DNA from: an uncultured Clostridia bacterium
GTDB lineage: Bacteria > Bacillota > Clostridia > Oscillospirales > Ruminococcaceae
NCBI GenBank assembly: GCA_947627205.1
Contig: CANQVE010000001.1
Coordinates: forward strand, 124,001-188,000
Reading direction: 5' to 3'
Length of the DNA stretch: 64,000 nucleotides
A program made the position numbers and the translations under genes. The first letter of the stretch is position 1, and every line of letters starts with the position of its first letter. Below the pieces are notes generated by a model. It had not been told where the DNA came from. It searched no databases and was given only the letters and a program-made list of their open reading frames with translations. This document shows positions 29,705 to 40,205 of this stretch, piece by piece.

Positions 29705-31054
29705 ATGTTTAACAAGATACTTATTGCAAACCGCGGCGAGATCGCGATAAGAATAATGAGGGCCTGCCGCGAGCTTGGGATAAAAACCGTTGCGGTATAT
29801 TCTACTGCGGACAAATTCGCGCTCCATGCGCAGATAGCGGACGAGGCTGTCTGCATAGGTCCTGCGCCGTCTAAGGACAGCTATCTGAACACAAAATCTA
29901 TAATCGCCGCCTGTGAAGCGACGGGCGCAAATGCTATTCATCCGGGGTTCGGATTTTTGTCGGAAAACGCAGATTTTGCGCGGCTTTGCGAGAAATGCGG
30001 GATAACCTTTATAGGTCCTACTCCGCAGGTCATGGACGAAATGGGCGACAAGGCGAACGCGCGTAAAACCATGATAGAAGCGGGAGTTCCTGTTATTCCG
30101 GGTTCGGACGGTATTGTAAAAACTCTCGAAGAAGCATACGAGGTATGCGACAGGATAGGCTATCCCGTTATGGTAAAGGCAACTGCGGGCGGCGGCGGCA
30201 GAGGGATACGTCTTGTTGAAAACAAAAACGCTCTCGAAAGCAATTTCCTTTCCGCAAGCGCCGAAGCGGAAGCCTGCTTTGGAAACGGCGGGCTTTATAT
30301 CGAAAAATTTGTCGTAAACCCTAGGCATATTGAAGTTCAGCTTCTTTGCGACAACTACGGAAACGTCGTACATCTCGGAGAGCGCGACTGTTCTCTTCAA
30401 AGGAGAAATCAGAAAGTTCTCGAAGAAAGCCCCAGCCCCATTATGACGGACGACCTCCGCAGAAGAATGGGCGAAGCGGCGGTGAGCGCGGCAAAGGTCA
30501 GCGGCTATAGAAACGCGGGAACGATAGAGTTTCTTGTTGACAAGGACAAGAATTTCTACTTTATGGAAATGAACACGCGTATACAGGTAGAACACCCCGT
30601 GACAGAGTTTGTAACGGGCATTGACCTTGTAAAAGCGCAGATACGCATTGCCGCGGGCGAAAAGCTGTGGTTTACGCAGGACGACGTTAAACTCAGCGGT
30701 CACGCGATAGAGTGCCGCATAAACGCCGAAAACCCGAGAAGAAACTTCCAGCCCTGCCCAGGACTTGTAAAATCAATTCATGCTCCGGGCGGCTTTAATG
30801 TGAGAATAGACAGCGCCGTATATGCGGGATATGAGATACCGCCGTATTATGACAGCATGATAGCAAAGCTCATAGTAAAAGGCACGGACCGCGACGAGGC
30901 AATAATGAAAGCCCGCGTTGCGCTGGCGGAGTTTGTCATAGACGGCATTGAAACGAACATTGATTTCCAGCTTGCGCTTTTGAAGAATGAAAATTTCGTG
31001 CGCGGGGAATTCGACAACGGATTTCTGAACCGCGTTGATATTATGAGGGAGTGA
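29705..31054 (+). CDS. accC: Acetyl-CoA carboxylase biotin carboxylase subunit
   Basis: [46 protein letters not shown]. Confidence 0.97.
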   Translation: MFNKILIANRGEIAIRIMRACRELGIKTVAVYSTADKFALHAQIADEAVCIGPAPSKDSYLNTKSIIAACEATGANAIHPGFGFLSENADFARLCEKCGITFIGPTPQVMDEMGDKANARKTMIEAGVPVIPGSDGIVKTLEEAYEVCDRIGYPVMVKATAGGGGRGIRLVENKNALESNFLSASAEAEACFGNGGLYIEKFVVNPRHIEVQLLCDNYGNVVHLGERDCSLQRRNQKVLEESPSPIMTDDLRRRMGEAAVSAAKVSGYRNAGTIEFLVDKDKNFYFMEMNTRIQVEHPVTEFVTGIDLVKAQIRIAAGEKLWFTQDDVKLSGHAIECRINAENPRRNFQPCPGLVKSIHAPGGFNVRIDSAVYAGYEIPPYYDSMIAKLIVKGTDRDEAIMKARVALAEFVIDGIETNIDFQLALLKNENFVRGEFDNGFLNRVDIMRE

Positions 31055-31968
31055 GCATAATGGACATCGAAGAACTGTTCAAGGTCGTAAAGGCGCGTTT
31101 TACGGACGACAGCCACGGCACTGCGGACAAAAATGAAATTAGGGACGTTGAAATTCCGCAGGATCTGCTGTTCAAATGCCCGCGCTGTTCTAATGTTTTT
31201 TATAACGAGGAGTTTGTAAACAACAAAAAAGTCTGCCCCAAATGCAACTATCATGCTCGGCTTACATGGCAGGAGCGCCTTGAAATGACAGCGGACGAGG
31301 GGAGCTTTATCCCCTTTGACGAAAATCTTCATTCTCTCAATCCCATAGGATTTCCGAGATATGAGGAAAAAGTGCATAAATGCGCGGCGGATTGTAATAC
31401 AAACGAGGCTATCGTTACGGGAGAATGTACTATCCGCGGTTATCGCTGCGTTATAGGCATAATGGACAGCCATTTTATGATGGCGAGCATGGGGAGCGTT
31501 GTCGGAGAAAAAATAACGCGCGCTTTTGAATATGCGACGGAAAAGAAACTGCCCGTGATTATGTTTACCGCTTCGGGCGGAGCCAGAATGCAGGAGGGCA
31601 TAGTATCTCTCATGCAGATGGCAAAGACGAGCGGCGCGGTAAAGCTCCACAGCGACGCGGGAGGACTTTATATAGCGGTAATGACCGATCCGACGACGGG
31701 AGGAGTTACGGCGTCATTTGCGAGCCTCGGAGACATAACTATTGCAGAGCCGAAAGTTCTTATAGGCTTTGCGGGAAGAAGAGTTATTGAGGACACCATT
31801 CGCCAGCGCCTGCCCGACGATTTCCAGTCGGCAGAGTTTCAGCAGGACTGCGGGTTTGTGGATATGATAGTCGAGCGCGGAATGATGAGAAAAAGACTCT
31901 CAAACATATTAAAGCTCCATGGATTTCCCAAAGAGAGAGGGAGCAAGCCCGTAAAGAACGAAGAATAA
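31051..31968 (+). CDS. accD: Acetyl-CoA carboxylase carboxyltransferase subunit beta
   Basis: Zinc ribbon [27 protein letters not shown]. Confidence 0.96.
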   Translation: MSIMDIEELFKVVKARFTDDSHGTADKNEIRDVEIPQDLLFKCPRCSNVFYNEEFVNNKKVCPKCNYHARLTWQERLEMTADEGSFIPFDENLHSLNPIGFPRYEEKVHKCAADCNTNEAIVTGECTIRGYRCVIGIMDSHFMMASMGSVVGEKITRAFEYATEKKLPVIMFTASGGARMQEGIVSLMQMAKTSGAVKLHSDAGGLYIAVMTDPTTGGVTASFASLGDITIAEPKVLIGFAGRRVIEDTIRQRLPDDFQSAEFQQDCGFVDMIVERGMMRKRLSNILKLHGFPKERGSKPVKNEE

Positions 31969-31990
31969 ACGGCTTTTAAAGGAGAAAATT

Positions 31991-32794
31991 ATGAATAATT
32001 TATCTGCCTGGGAGCGAATGGAAATAGTTCACAATAAAAACCGCCCCACCGTAAACGACTATATCCCCGCGATATTCACGAGGTTTATGGAGTTTCACGG
32101 AGACAGGCTTTTCGGCGACGACGCGGCTATAATCGGCGGTATCGGGTTTTTAAGCGACGTGCCTGTTACGGTATTGGCGCAGGTCAAGGGCAAAACTCTC
32201 GACGAAAACCGCCGAACGAATTTTTCAATGCCCCACCCCGAGGGCTACAGAAAGGCATTGAGGCTGGCAAGGCAGGCGGAAAAATTCCGCCGTCCCGTTA
32301 TCTGTCTTGTGGATACGCCGGGAGCATACTGCGGGATAGAGGCTGAAAAACGCGGTCAGGGTGAAGCGATCGCGAAAAACCTTGCCGAATTTATGACGCT
32401 CAAAACGCCCGTTATCTCGGTAGTCTTAGGAGAGGGCGGAAGCGGCGGCGCTCTGGCGCTTGCGGTATGCGACGAGCTGGCTATGCTCTCAAATGCGACA
32501 TATTCGGTCATTTCCCCGCGTGGCGCGGCGTCTATACTGTGGAAAGACGGCTCTAAAGAAAAAGAAGCGTCCGAGCTTCTTAAAATAACAGCAGAGGATC
32601 TTTCGAGGTTTGGCGTGTGCGACAAGATAATACAAGAGCCCGACGGCGGCGCGCAGACTAATCCCGAACAGACCGCCGACAGCATTTACGAGTATCTGGT
32701 CGACGCTGTAGCAAGACTTAAAACCGTGCCGACAGACAAGCTCACGGAAAACCGTTACAAAAAATTTAGAAAAATTGGTATGTTTACCGAATAA
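31991..32794 (+). CDS. accA: Acetyl-CoA carboxylase carboxyltransferase subunit alpha
   Basis: MPHPEGYRKALRL, VDTPGAYCGIEAEKRGQGEAIA, GEGGSGGAL. Confidence 0.96.
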   Translation: MNNLSAWERMEIVHNKNRPTVNDYIPAIFTRFMEFHGDRLFGDDAAIIGGIGFLSDVPVTVLAQVKGKTLDENRRTNFSMPHPEGYRKALRLARQAEKFRRPVICLVDTPGAYCGIEAEKRGQGEAIAKNLAEFMTLKTPVISVVLGEGGSGGALALAVCDELAMLSNATYSVISPRGAASILWKDGSKEKEASELLKITAEDLSRFGVCDKIIQEPDGGAQTNPEQTADSIYEYLVDAVARLKTVPTDKLTENRYKKFRKIGMFTE

Positions 32795-32916
32795 TTTCAG
32801 TAATATTTACCAGCAATTTTTGTTAAATTGCTCTTGATTATTTTGTAAAGATGATTTATAATATAACTTGACAATGCCAAGAAGTTTTTGGTAAAAATAT
32901 TTTGGAGGATATAACA

Positions 32917-33150
32917 ATGGAAATTTTTGAGAAAATAAGAGACATTATTGCAGACCAGCTTGATGTTGCCGATAAGGACATCATTACAGAGGCTTCGGTC
33001 ATTACAGACGACCTCGGCGCTGATTCGCTCGACGTAGTTGACCTTGTAATGGCTATCGAGGACGAGTTCTCGGTAGAAATACCCGAGGACGAGGTCGAGA
33101 ATATCAAGACCGTCGGCGATATCGTAAAGTATGTTGAGGATAAGCAGTAA
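32917..33150 (+). CDS. acpP: Acyl carrier protein
   Basis: [21 protein letters not shown] phosphopantetheine site. Confidence 0.96.
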   Translation: MEIFEKIRDIIADQLDVADKDIITEASVITDDLGADSLDVVDLVMAIEDEFSVEIPEDEVENIKTVGDIVKYVEDKQ

Positions 33151-33176
33151 TAAGTTCTTGACAACAAAACAACTTG

Positions 33177-33206
33177 AGCGTCCTGTCCGTTTAGACGGGG
33201 CGCTTT
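33177..33206 (+). terminator. Rho-independent terminator after acpP
   Basis: AGCGTCCtGTCcgtttaGACgGGGCGCTTTT. Confidence 0.75.
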
Positions 33207-33221
33207 TGTGTGTATAGACAT

Positions 33222-33252
33222 TCTAGCCTCTAGCTTCTAGCCTCTAGTTTCT
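33222..33252. repeat. Heptad array (CTAGCCT)n
   Basis: TCTAGCCTCTAGCTTCTAGCCTCTAGTTTCTG. Confidence 0.8.
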
Positions 33253-33382
33253 GTTTTATACATTTAGCGTAAATTTAAGTGTAATTATGAGGAATTTTAT
33301 TTAATATTGCTATTGAAAATATAATTAAAAAAGTATATAATAAATAATGTGTAGGAATTTTTAGTTAGATTTTTGGAGCAAG

Positions 33383-34537
33383 ATGAAAACTGTTTTAAAT
33401 TATGTACGCGATTATCTTAAACACGTTGACAAAATTCTGCCTCTGATATGCCTCGCGCTCACGGCGTTTGACCTGTTTATCATGTATTCTATGACGCAGA
33501 CGGGATATGTGAGCAGAGGAGGCTTCGTAACGTTTATGGACGAGGGAACGTTCAGGACACAGGTTATAGCCTCCGTGCTCGGAATAATTGCAGGTATAAT
33601 AATAAGCGCCATTGACTACAGACTGTTGTCAAAAATGTGGTTTGTTATGGCGCCTGTTGCCATTATTTTACAATTATTGCTGTTCACACCTCTCGGCGTA
33701 AGCCGTGACGACGATATAGCGTGGCTGAATTTCGGATTTATAACGATACAGCCGTCAGAGATACTGAAGTTTGTTTTTATAATAACCCTTGCGACGCATA
33801 TCTCAAAGGTCGGAGAAAATATAAACTCGCCAAAACATCTTCTGCTTATTTGCATTCACGGATTAGCGCCCGTGGCGCTTATCATGCTACAAAAAGACGC
33901 AGGCTCGGCGCTGGTTTTTTTGTTCATTTTCATTTGCATGCTGTTTATGGCGGGCATTTCCTGGAAGTATCTTATCGCAGGAATAGCAAGCATACCGCTG
34001 GTCGGGATATTAGCGTGGAATTTCCTTATGGAAGACCACCACAAAACGCGTTTTCTTATCCTGTTCAACAAGGATATGCAGGAGGCCGAAAAACTCGACA
34101 AGTTTTATCAGCAATATAACGGCACCATAGTCTTAGGCTCGGGACAGCTTTCGGGACTTGGTTTTGAGCAGGAAAGCTATCACTATACCTCGGAGCTTTC
34201 AAACGATTTTATTTTCGCATATATCGGAATGACACTCGGATTTATCGGGTGTATGGCGCTTGTCATAATGCTTGCGCTCTTGTGTTTGAAACTTCTGTCA
34301 AACGCTTCGGGCGCGCAGACTAACCTCGGAAAGCTGATTTGTATAGGCGTTTTCGCAATGATATTCTTTCACTGCGTGATAAATATAGGAGTTGTGCTTT
34401 GCGTTGTGCCCGTAATAGGCATTCCCCTGCCGTTTATAAGCAGAGGCGGTACGGCCGTAATTATGGTAAATGTCTGTATAGGGCTTGTGCTCAGCGTTTC
34501 GGCTCACAGAGAAAAAGAAAAGCACATGTTTTACTGA
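33383..34537 (+). CDS. FtsW/RodA/SpoVE family SEDS protein
   Basis: QPSEILKFVFIITLA, QKDAGSALVFLFIF, GIPLPFISRGGTAVI. Confidence 0.92.
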   Translation: MKTVLNYVRDYLKHVDKILPLICLALTAFDLFIMYSMTQTGYVSRGGFVTFMDEGTFRTQVIASVLGIIAGIIISAIDYRLLSKMWFVMAPVAIILQLLLFTPLGVSRDDDIAWLNFGFITIQPSEILKFVFIITLATHISKVGENINSPKHLLLICIHGLAPVALIMLQKDAGSALVFLFIFICMLFMAGISWKYLIAGIASIPLVGILAWNFLMEDHHKTRFLILFNKDMQEAEKLDKFYQQYNGTIVLGSGQLSGLGFEQESYHYTSELSNDFIFAYIGMTLGFIGCMALVIMLALLCLKLLSNASGAQTNLGKLICIGVFAMIFFHCVINIGVVLCVVPVIGIPLPFISRGGTAVIMVNVCIGLVLSVSAHREKEKHMFY

Positions 34538-34613
34538 TAATGCACACCGACATTTAAAAGCGATAATTGCTGTAAAAAATAAAAACTGTAGACAAAAAGG
34601 AGACGTAACTGTT

Positions 34614-35861
34614 ATGCGCCCTATTGTAAAGAAGCCGGAAAATATCTATGAAAATCCCGAAAAGCAGATAAAGCGCTATGACGAGCTTAAAAAAGGATTT
34701 TCGGGATATTTCGGCGAACACGGTGAGCTAAGGTTTTTCTCTACTCCCGGAACTACCGAAATTTGCGGAAACCACACCGAGCAGAACGGAGGAAAGGTTT
34801 TTGCGGCGGGAGTTGACCTTGATATAATCGCTGCGGTAGAAACGACTGACGACGGCTTTGTAACGATAAAGTCCGAGGGACTGCCCGAGGATAAAATTGC
34901 TCTTGATGACCTTGAAGTTAAAGCGAGCGACAAAAACTGCTCGTCGGGACTTATACGCGGGGTTCTGAAATATTTCACCAAGAAAAGATACAATATCGGC
35001 GGATTTCGCGCTTATACGACCTCGACGCTCTTCAGGGGTTCGGGACTAGGAAGCGCGGCGGCGTTCGGAGTGCTGACGGGAATTATCCTCTCAAACCTGT
35101 TTAACGAGGGAGAGATAAGACCTGTGACGCTGGCGCTTGCGTCTAAGTTTGCAGAGGAAAACTATTTTCAAAGGCCCTGCGGGCTGACGAGGGCAGTCTC
35201 ATGCGCGTCGGGCGGTTTTACTTCAATTGATTTCAAGGACATTGACGCGCCCATTGTCGAAAACATTCCGTGTGATTTTTCGCAGTTTGAGCATTCGCTG
35301 TGCATTATTGAAATAAAGGAAGCTCCGAGGCTCGACCTCGCAAAATTGTACAAGCAGATAAGCGACGATATGCACGGGATAGCGGCTTATTTCGACTGCG
35401 AAAATCTGAGGGCGCTGTCGCTTAGCGACATAATGCTGAACATCACGGAGCTTCGCAGGCAGTTCGGCGACAGAGCGGTTTTAAGAGCGATACACTTTTT
35501 CCGCGAAAACGACAGAGTGGAGAAAGTCGCTCATGCGCTTATAAACAACAAGTTTGAGGACTTTTTGTCGTCCGTCCGCGAAAGCGGAGATTCGTCGTTT
35601 AAATATCTCCAGGACGTCTACTCCCCCGACGACATTTCACATCAGCCTCTTTCTATCGCATTGCAGGCGGCGGAGATAACGCTTCACAGACACGGAACAT
35701 GCAGAGTTCACGGCGGAGGATTTGAGGGTACGATACAGGCTATAGTGCCGTTTGATGATATAAAGCAGTTCAGAATGAACATCGACAGGATATTCGGCAA
35801 CGGAGCATGTCATTTTATGACAGTGCGCGGAATAGGAACGTGCGAGGTAGATTTAGGGTAA
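34614..35861 (+). CDS. Galactokinase-like GHMP kinase
   Basis: FSTPGTTEICGNHTEQNGGKVFAAGVD, GSGLGSAAAFG, RVHGGGFEGTIQAIV; ATG at 34614. Confidence 0.85.
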   Translation: MRPIVKKPENIYENPEKQIKRYDELKKGFSGYFGEHGELRFFSTPGTTEICGNHTEQNGGKVFAAGVDLDIIAAVETTDDGFVTIKSEGLPEDKIALDDLEVKASDKNCSSGLIRGVLKYFTKKRYNIGGFRAYTTSTLFRGSGLGSAAAFGVLTGIILSNLFNEGEIRPVTLALASKFAEENYFQRPCGLTRAVSCASGGFTSIDFKDIDAPIVENIPCDFSQFEHSLCIIEIKEAPRLDLAKLYKQISDDMHGIAAYFDCENLRALSLSDIMLNITELRRQFGDRAVLRAIHFFRENDRVEKVAHALINNKFEDFLSSVRESGDSSFKYLQDVYSPDDISHQPLSIALQAAEITLHRHGTCRVHGGGFEGTIQAIVPFDDIKQFRMNIDRIFGNGACHFMTVRGIGTCEVDLG

Positions 35862-35868
35862 AAATAAT

Positions 35869-35896
35869 TGTGCCAAGAGAAACTCTTGACACAAAA
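35869..35896. terminator. Convergent stem-loop terminator candidate
   Basis: TTGTGcCAAGAG-AAA-CTCTTGaCACAA. Confidence 0.5.
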
Positions 35897-35903
35897 CAGT
35901 ATA

Positions 35904-37124
35904 TCACTCGGCGATATATTCGCTCATCTGCTTTATCAGCGCGTTTTCTACAAGCGCGTCAATAAGCACGCCGTTTTCGGTATATTCTTCGGAAAAGACT
36001 TTTCCGTTCTGACGTATCTGCGCGGACAAGCCCGCCTTTTCATAAGGCAAAAGCAGTTTCATTCTGCGCGAGGTCTGAGGAAGATTTCTGGAAATAGCCA
36101 GCATAAGCTCGGGGATACCCTCGTTTTTCAGTGCGGATATTTTTACCGTTCTTTCATCTGTCGGAAGCTCCTCGCTTATTTTATCGCATTTGTTTAAGAC
36201 AGTCACGACGGGTATTTCCGCCGCTCCGAGCTCTGCAAGAGTTTTCAGAGTAACTTCGGCTTTTTCGGCGGATTCGGGATCGGACGCGTCACATACATGA
36301 ATGATGATATCTGCGCTCGCGGCTTCTTCGAGAGTGGATTTGAACGCTTCTACAAGGTTATGAGGCAGTCTGCGGATAAGCCCTACGGTATCTATAAGCA
36401 CAAGATTTCTTCCGTCGGGAAGTTCAACTGAACGTGCGGTAGGATCGAGCGTCGCAAAGAGCTTGTCTTCCGCAAGGACTCCCGCTCCCGTCAGGAGATT
36501 TAACAGCGTGGATTTTCCCGCGTTTGTATAACCGACGACGGCGCCTACTTGTACATTGTCTTTCTTCCTGCGTGAACGCATGAGACCGCGCCGCTTTTCA
36601 AGCTCGCGAAGTTCTTCCGACAGCTTGTCTATGCGCCTGCGGATATGACGGCGGTCGGTTTCGAGCTGAGTTTCTCCCGGACCGCGCGTGCCTATTCCTC
36701 CTCCAAGTCTGGAAAGGCTCGTGCCTATTCCCATAAGCCTCGGCAGGCGGTATTTGAGCTGGGCAAGCTCAACCTGGAGCTTTCCCTCTGCGGAAACCGC
36801 GCGTCCTGCGAAAATATCGAGGATAAGCATTGTGCGGTCGATAACTCGGACTTCCGCCGCGTCCTCTATGTTTCTTATCTGCGAAGCGGTAAGCTCGCAG
36901 TCGAATATAAGAAGTTCGGCGGAATACAGCCTGCAAAGCTCGGATATCTCACTAAGTTTTCCCTCTCCGACAACGGTTGCCGATTCGTATGCTTCGCGCT
37001 TTTGTATAACGCGCGCCGTTTCTTCCGCACCCGCTGTTTTAGCAAGTTCGGAAAGTTCGTCTAATGATATATCGCAGTCGTATTCACCCGTATCTACGGA
37101 AACCAGAATTGCTTTTTCGGGCAT
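35904..37124 (-). CDS. hflX: GTPase HflX
   Basis: GTRGPGETQLETDRRHIRRRI, GYTNAGKSTLLNLL, DTVGLIRRLPHNLVEAF. Confidence 0.96.
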   Translation of the reverse strand: MPEKAILVSVDTGEYDCDISLDELSELAKTAGAEETARVIQKREAYESATVVGEGKLSEISELCRLYSAELLIFDCELTASQIRNIEDAAEVRVIDRTMLILDIFAGRAVSAEGKLQVELAQLKYRLPRLMGIGTSLSRLGGGIGTRGPGETQLETDRRHIRRRIDKLSEELRELEKRRGLMRSRRKKDNVQVGAVVGYTNAGKSTLLNLLTGAGVLAEDKLFATLDPTARSVELPDGRNLVLIDTVGLIRRLPHNLVEAFKSTLEEAASADIIIHVCDASDPESAEKAEVTLKTLAELGAAEIPVVTVLNKCDKISEELPTDERTVKISALKNEGIPELMLAISRNLPQTSRRMKLLLPYEKAGLSAQIRQNGKVFSEEYTENGVLIDALVENALIKQMSEYIAE

Positions 37125-37261
37125 TTTATTCTCCTTTGGTTTTTATCATGCCTTAAAAAATAAGACCTTAAAAAAGATTATAGCATTTTTTATACGCCTT
37201 GTCAAGTTCTCGGTCTATAAAACCTTAAAGCTCAAAAGGCGGGCTTTAGAAAGGACAAACT

Positions 37262-38746
37262 ATGAAATTCAAGAGATTTGACGTGCTTATTGTCGGCACG
37301 GGAATTTCGGGCATTTATGCGGCGCTCAACCTTGATACCAAACTGAAAGTGCTTATGCTGTCGAAAAAGGAGCTTTCGCTTTGCAACTCTGCTCTTGCGC
37401 AGGGCGGCGTTGCGGCAGTTATGGACAGCAAGAATGATGATTTTGAGCTGCACATAAAGGACACGCTTATTGCGGGACAGTATAAAAACAACCTCGACAA
37501 TGTAAAGATACTTGTCGAGCAAGGTCCCCGCGATGTTGAAAGACTCGTGGAAAAATACGGAGTGGATTTCGACAGAAACGACGACGGCTCGCTTGCGCTG
37601 ACGCTTGAGGGCGGACATTCGCGCAGGAGAATTGCACATCACAAGGACACAACGGGAAAGGAAATTGAAACGTGTCTTATTGCGCAGGTTGAAAAGCTGA
37701 AGAATGTTACCGTTATAAATCACTCGGTGCTGTGCAGACTTGAAAAGGACAACGGGCTGTTCTTTGCGGACGTGTTTACCGAAAACGGCTCTCACGAATA
37801 TTACTGCGCGAATTTTGTAATTATGGCGACAGGCGGAATAGGCAGAGTGTATAAATATACGACAAACTCCGAAATTGCCACGGGCGACGGTATTGCTTTA
37901 GCTCACGACTTAGGCGCGGAGATAAAGAATTTAAGTTATGTTCAGTTTCACCCGACCGCTTTTGCCGACAAGAAAAACAACGAGTGCTTTCTCGTGTCGG
38001 AGGCAGTGCGCGGAGAGGGAGCGTATCTCTTAAACTGCAACAAAGAGCGCTTTATGCCCGCGTATGAACCCGAAAGAAAAGAGCTTGCGCCGAGAGACGT
38101 TGTTTCAAAATGCATTATGGAAGAACAGAAGAAAACAGGCTCCGACGAATTCTGGCTCGACATTTCATATAAGGACGCGGATTTCATCAAAAACCGATTC
38201 CCGATGATATATGAAAACGTGCTCGAAAAAGGCTATGACATGACAAAAGAGCCTATACCGATATATCCCTGCCAGCACTATCTTATGGGCGGGATAAATG
38301 TAGACGGAAAAGGCGCGACAAATGTTCAGGGGCTGTATTCCGCGGGAGAATGTTCGCATACGGGCGTTCACGGGAAAAACAGGCTTGCGTCGAACTCTCT
38401 GCTTGAAGCGCTTGTTTTTTCAAGGCTTATCGCCGAGGACATAAACTCAAAGGATATTTCACAAAAACAGCCCGAAGCAGAATATCCCATGAGCGAGCCT
38501 AAAGGAAAGCCTCTCGCAAACAAAGCCGAAATTCAGGACGAGATACGCTCTATTATGCAGAAAGCATATTTTGTCTACCCCGATTATGACGAGACCGAGA
38601 AAGGTCTTAAAAGGATAAAAGAGATAAAAGACGACCTCGAAAACGGCGGGTATGAGATAAATGCAGACCATACCGAAACAAGGTCTTTAGCTGTGGTTGC
38701 TTTTATAATCCTTAGTGAAATTTGGGAAAGGAGAAACGAAGAATGA
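37262..38746 (+). CDS. nadB: L-aspartate oxidase
   Basis: FAD motif VGTGISGIYAALN, ALAQGGVAAV, EGGHSRRRIAHHKD, GVHGKNRLASNSLLEALVF. Confidence 0.94.
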   Translation: MKFKRFDVLIVGTGISGIYAALNLDTKLKVLMLSKKELSLCNSALAQGGVAAVMDSKNDDFELHIKDTLIAGQYKNNLDNVKILVEQGPRDVERLVEKYGVDFDRNDDGSLALTLEGGHSRRRIAHHKDTTGKEIETCLIAQVEKLKNVTVINHSVLCRLEKDNGLFFADVFTENGSHEYYCANFVIMATGGIGRVYKYTTNSEIATGDGIALAHDLGAEIKNLSYVQFHPTAFADKKNNECFLVSEAVRGEGAYLLNCNKERFMPAYEPERKELAPRDVVSKCIMEEQKKTGSDEFWLDISYKDADFIKNRFPMIYENVLEKGYDMTKEPIPIYPCQHYLMGGINVDGKGATNVQGLYSAGECSHTGVHGKNRLASNSLLEALVFSRLIAEDINSKDISQKQPEAEYPMSEPKGKPLANKAEIQDEIRSIMQKAYFVYPDYDETEKGLKRIKEIKDDLENGGYEINADHTETRSLAVVAFIILSEIWERRNEE

Positions 38747-39582
38747 TACTCCTGCCGTTTTACGTTGACGACCTTATAAAAACAGCGCTCAATGAAGATA
38801 TAAACTACATCGACAGCACCGCAGATCTTCTTATTGACGAAAATTCAATTTCAAGCGCGTACTTTATGGCAAAGGCTGACGGAGTGCTTGCGGGAATTGA
38901 AATTGCGCTGAGAGTGTTTACAATTTTAGATCCCGATATGAAAATGACAGTGTACAAAAAAGACGGGGACAAGATAAAAAAAGGCGAGATTATCGCAGAT
39001 TTCTGCGGTCACACGCGCCTTATGCTCAAAGCCGAAAGAACTGCGCTCAATATTTTACAGCACATGAGCGGGATCGCGACCTATACGAACAAGTGCGTTG
39101 AGGCTGTAAAAGGCACAAAAGCGTCGATAACAGATACGCGAAAGACTCTTCCCGGGCTTCGCGCGCTTCAGAAATACTCGGTGACGGTTGGCGGCGGCAG
39201 AAATCACCGTTATAATCTGACGGACGCGGCAATGCTCAAGGACAATCACATTGACGCATACGGAGGCATTATTCCCGCGGTAGAAGCGCTCCGCAAAAAG
39301 GCGGGACACATGCTCCAGATAGAAGTTGAAACAAGGAATATTGAAGAAGTAAAAGAAGCGCTGGAGTGCAATGTAAATGTGATAATGCTCGACAATATGA
39401 GCACCGAGCAGATGAAAGAAGCTGTAGAGCTTATAAACGGGCGGGCTAAGACCGAGGCATCGGGAAACGTGACGCTAGAGAACATTCGCGAAGTTGCCGA
39501 GACGGGTGTCGATATAATCAGCCTTGGCGCGCTTACGCACAGTGTTTCGGCGTTTGATATTTCAATGAAATGGAAGAAATAA
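38743..39582 (+). CDS. nadC: Nicotinate-nucleotide pyrophosphorylase (carboxylating)
   Basis: SITDTRKTLPGLRALQKYSVTVGGGRNHRYNLTDAAMLKDNHI. Confidence 0.96.
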   Translation: MILLPFYVDDLIKTALNEDINYIDSTADLLIDENSISSAYFMAKADGVLAGIEIALRVFTILDPDMKMTVYKKDGDKIKKGEIIADFCGHTRLMLKAERTALNILQHMSGIATYTNKCVEAVKGTKASITDTRKTLPGLRALQKYSVTVGGGRNHRYNLTDAAMLKDNHIDAYGGIIPAVEALRKKAGHMLQIEVETRNIEEVKEALECNVNVIMLDNMSTEQMKEAVELINGRAKTEASGNVTLENIREVAETGVDIISLGALTHSVSAFDISMKWKK

Positions 39583-39593
39583 CGGAGGATAAT

Positions 39594-39854
39594 ATGGCGG
39601 ACGATATTTTATACAGGTATGACACACAGCTTTTGATAGACGGAGAGAACATCGACGAGGACGAGCTTGACAGCTATATCCGCGAGCATTTTGTCGGCGA
39701 CAGCCTGCTTGTTATAGCAGACGAGGATACGGCGAAAATCCATTTTCACACAAACGAGCCGTGGAAAATTCTCGAATATTGCAGAACGCTCGGCGAAATT
39801 TACGATATTGTCGTGGAAGATATGGTGAGACAGGCTAGAGGCGACAAAGGATAA
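39594..39854 (+). CDS. Stand-alone FakA/YloV-type (DAK1_2-like) domain protein
   Basis: IREHFVGDSLLVIADEDTAKIHFHTNEPWKILEYCRTLGEIYDIVVEDM resembles the FakA middle/C-terminal domain. Confidence 0.65.
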   Translation: MADDILYRYDTQLLIDGENIDEDELDSYIREHFVGDSLLVIADEDTAKIHFHTNEPWKILEYCRTLGEIYDIVVEDMVRQARGDKG

Positions 39855-39988
39855 GGAAAGGCACAAAGACGCGCAAGGGGGGGACCTTTTGGGTTCCCCT
39901 GCTATAATATAATTACAAACCTCAACCATTTTCTCTATGTCTATTGTCTAACATCTACACAATAAGATAAAAGAATCTTTAAAAAACA

Positions 39989-40017
39989 TTGCAAATTTAA
40001 AAGAATTATGGTATAAT
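39989..40017 (+). promoter_or_regulatory. Candidate promoter upstream of ATPase/TOPRIM operon
   Basis: TTGCAA-17-TATAAT with extended -10 TGGTATAAT. Confidence 0.6.
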
Positions 40018-40205
40018 AATCTCAGAATGGTTAATATACTTTATGTCAGCGCACATCTGCAAAATTTTCTACAAAAATTTTTTTCGTGCGATAAATGTAA
40101 TCGCAGAGTGCTTATTTCATAACACATATACTATAATAACATCGACATATTGTATTTTTAAGTAGATTCAGAAAATAAATTTCAGAGAGAGGAAGAATAT
40201 AATAT

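Noticed and set aside
29636-30703. 355-aa minus-strand ORF
   Set aside because: Antisense to accC/fabZ; no recognisable domain, shadow ORF
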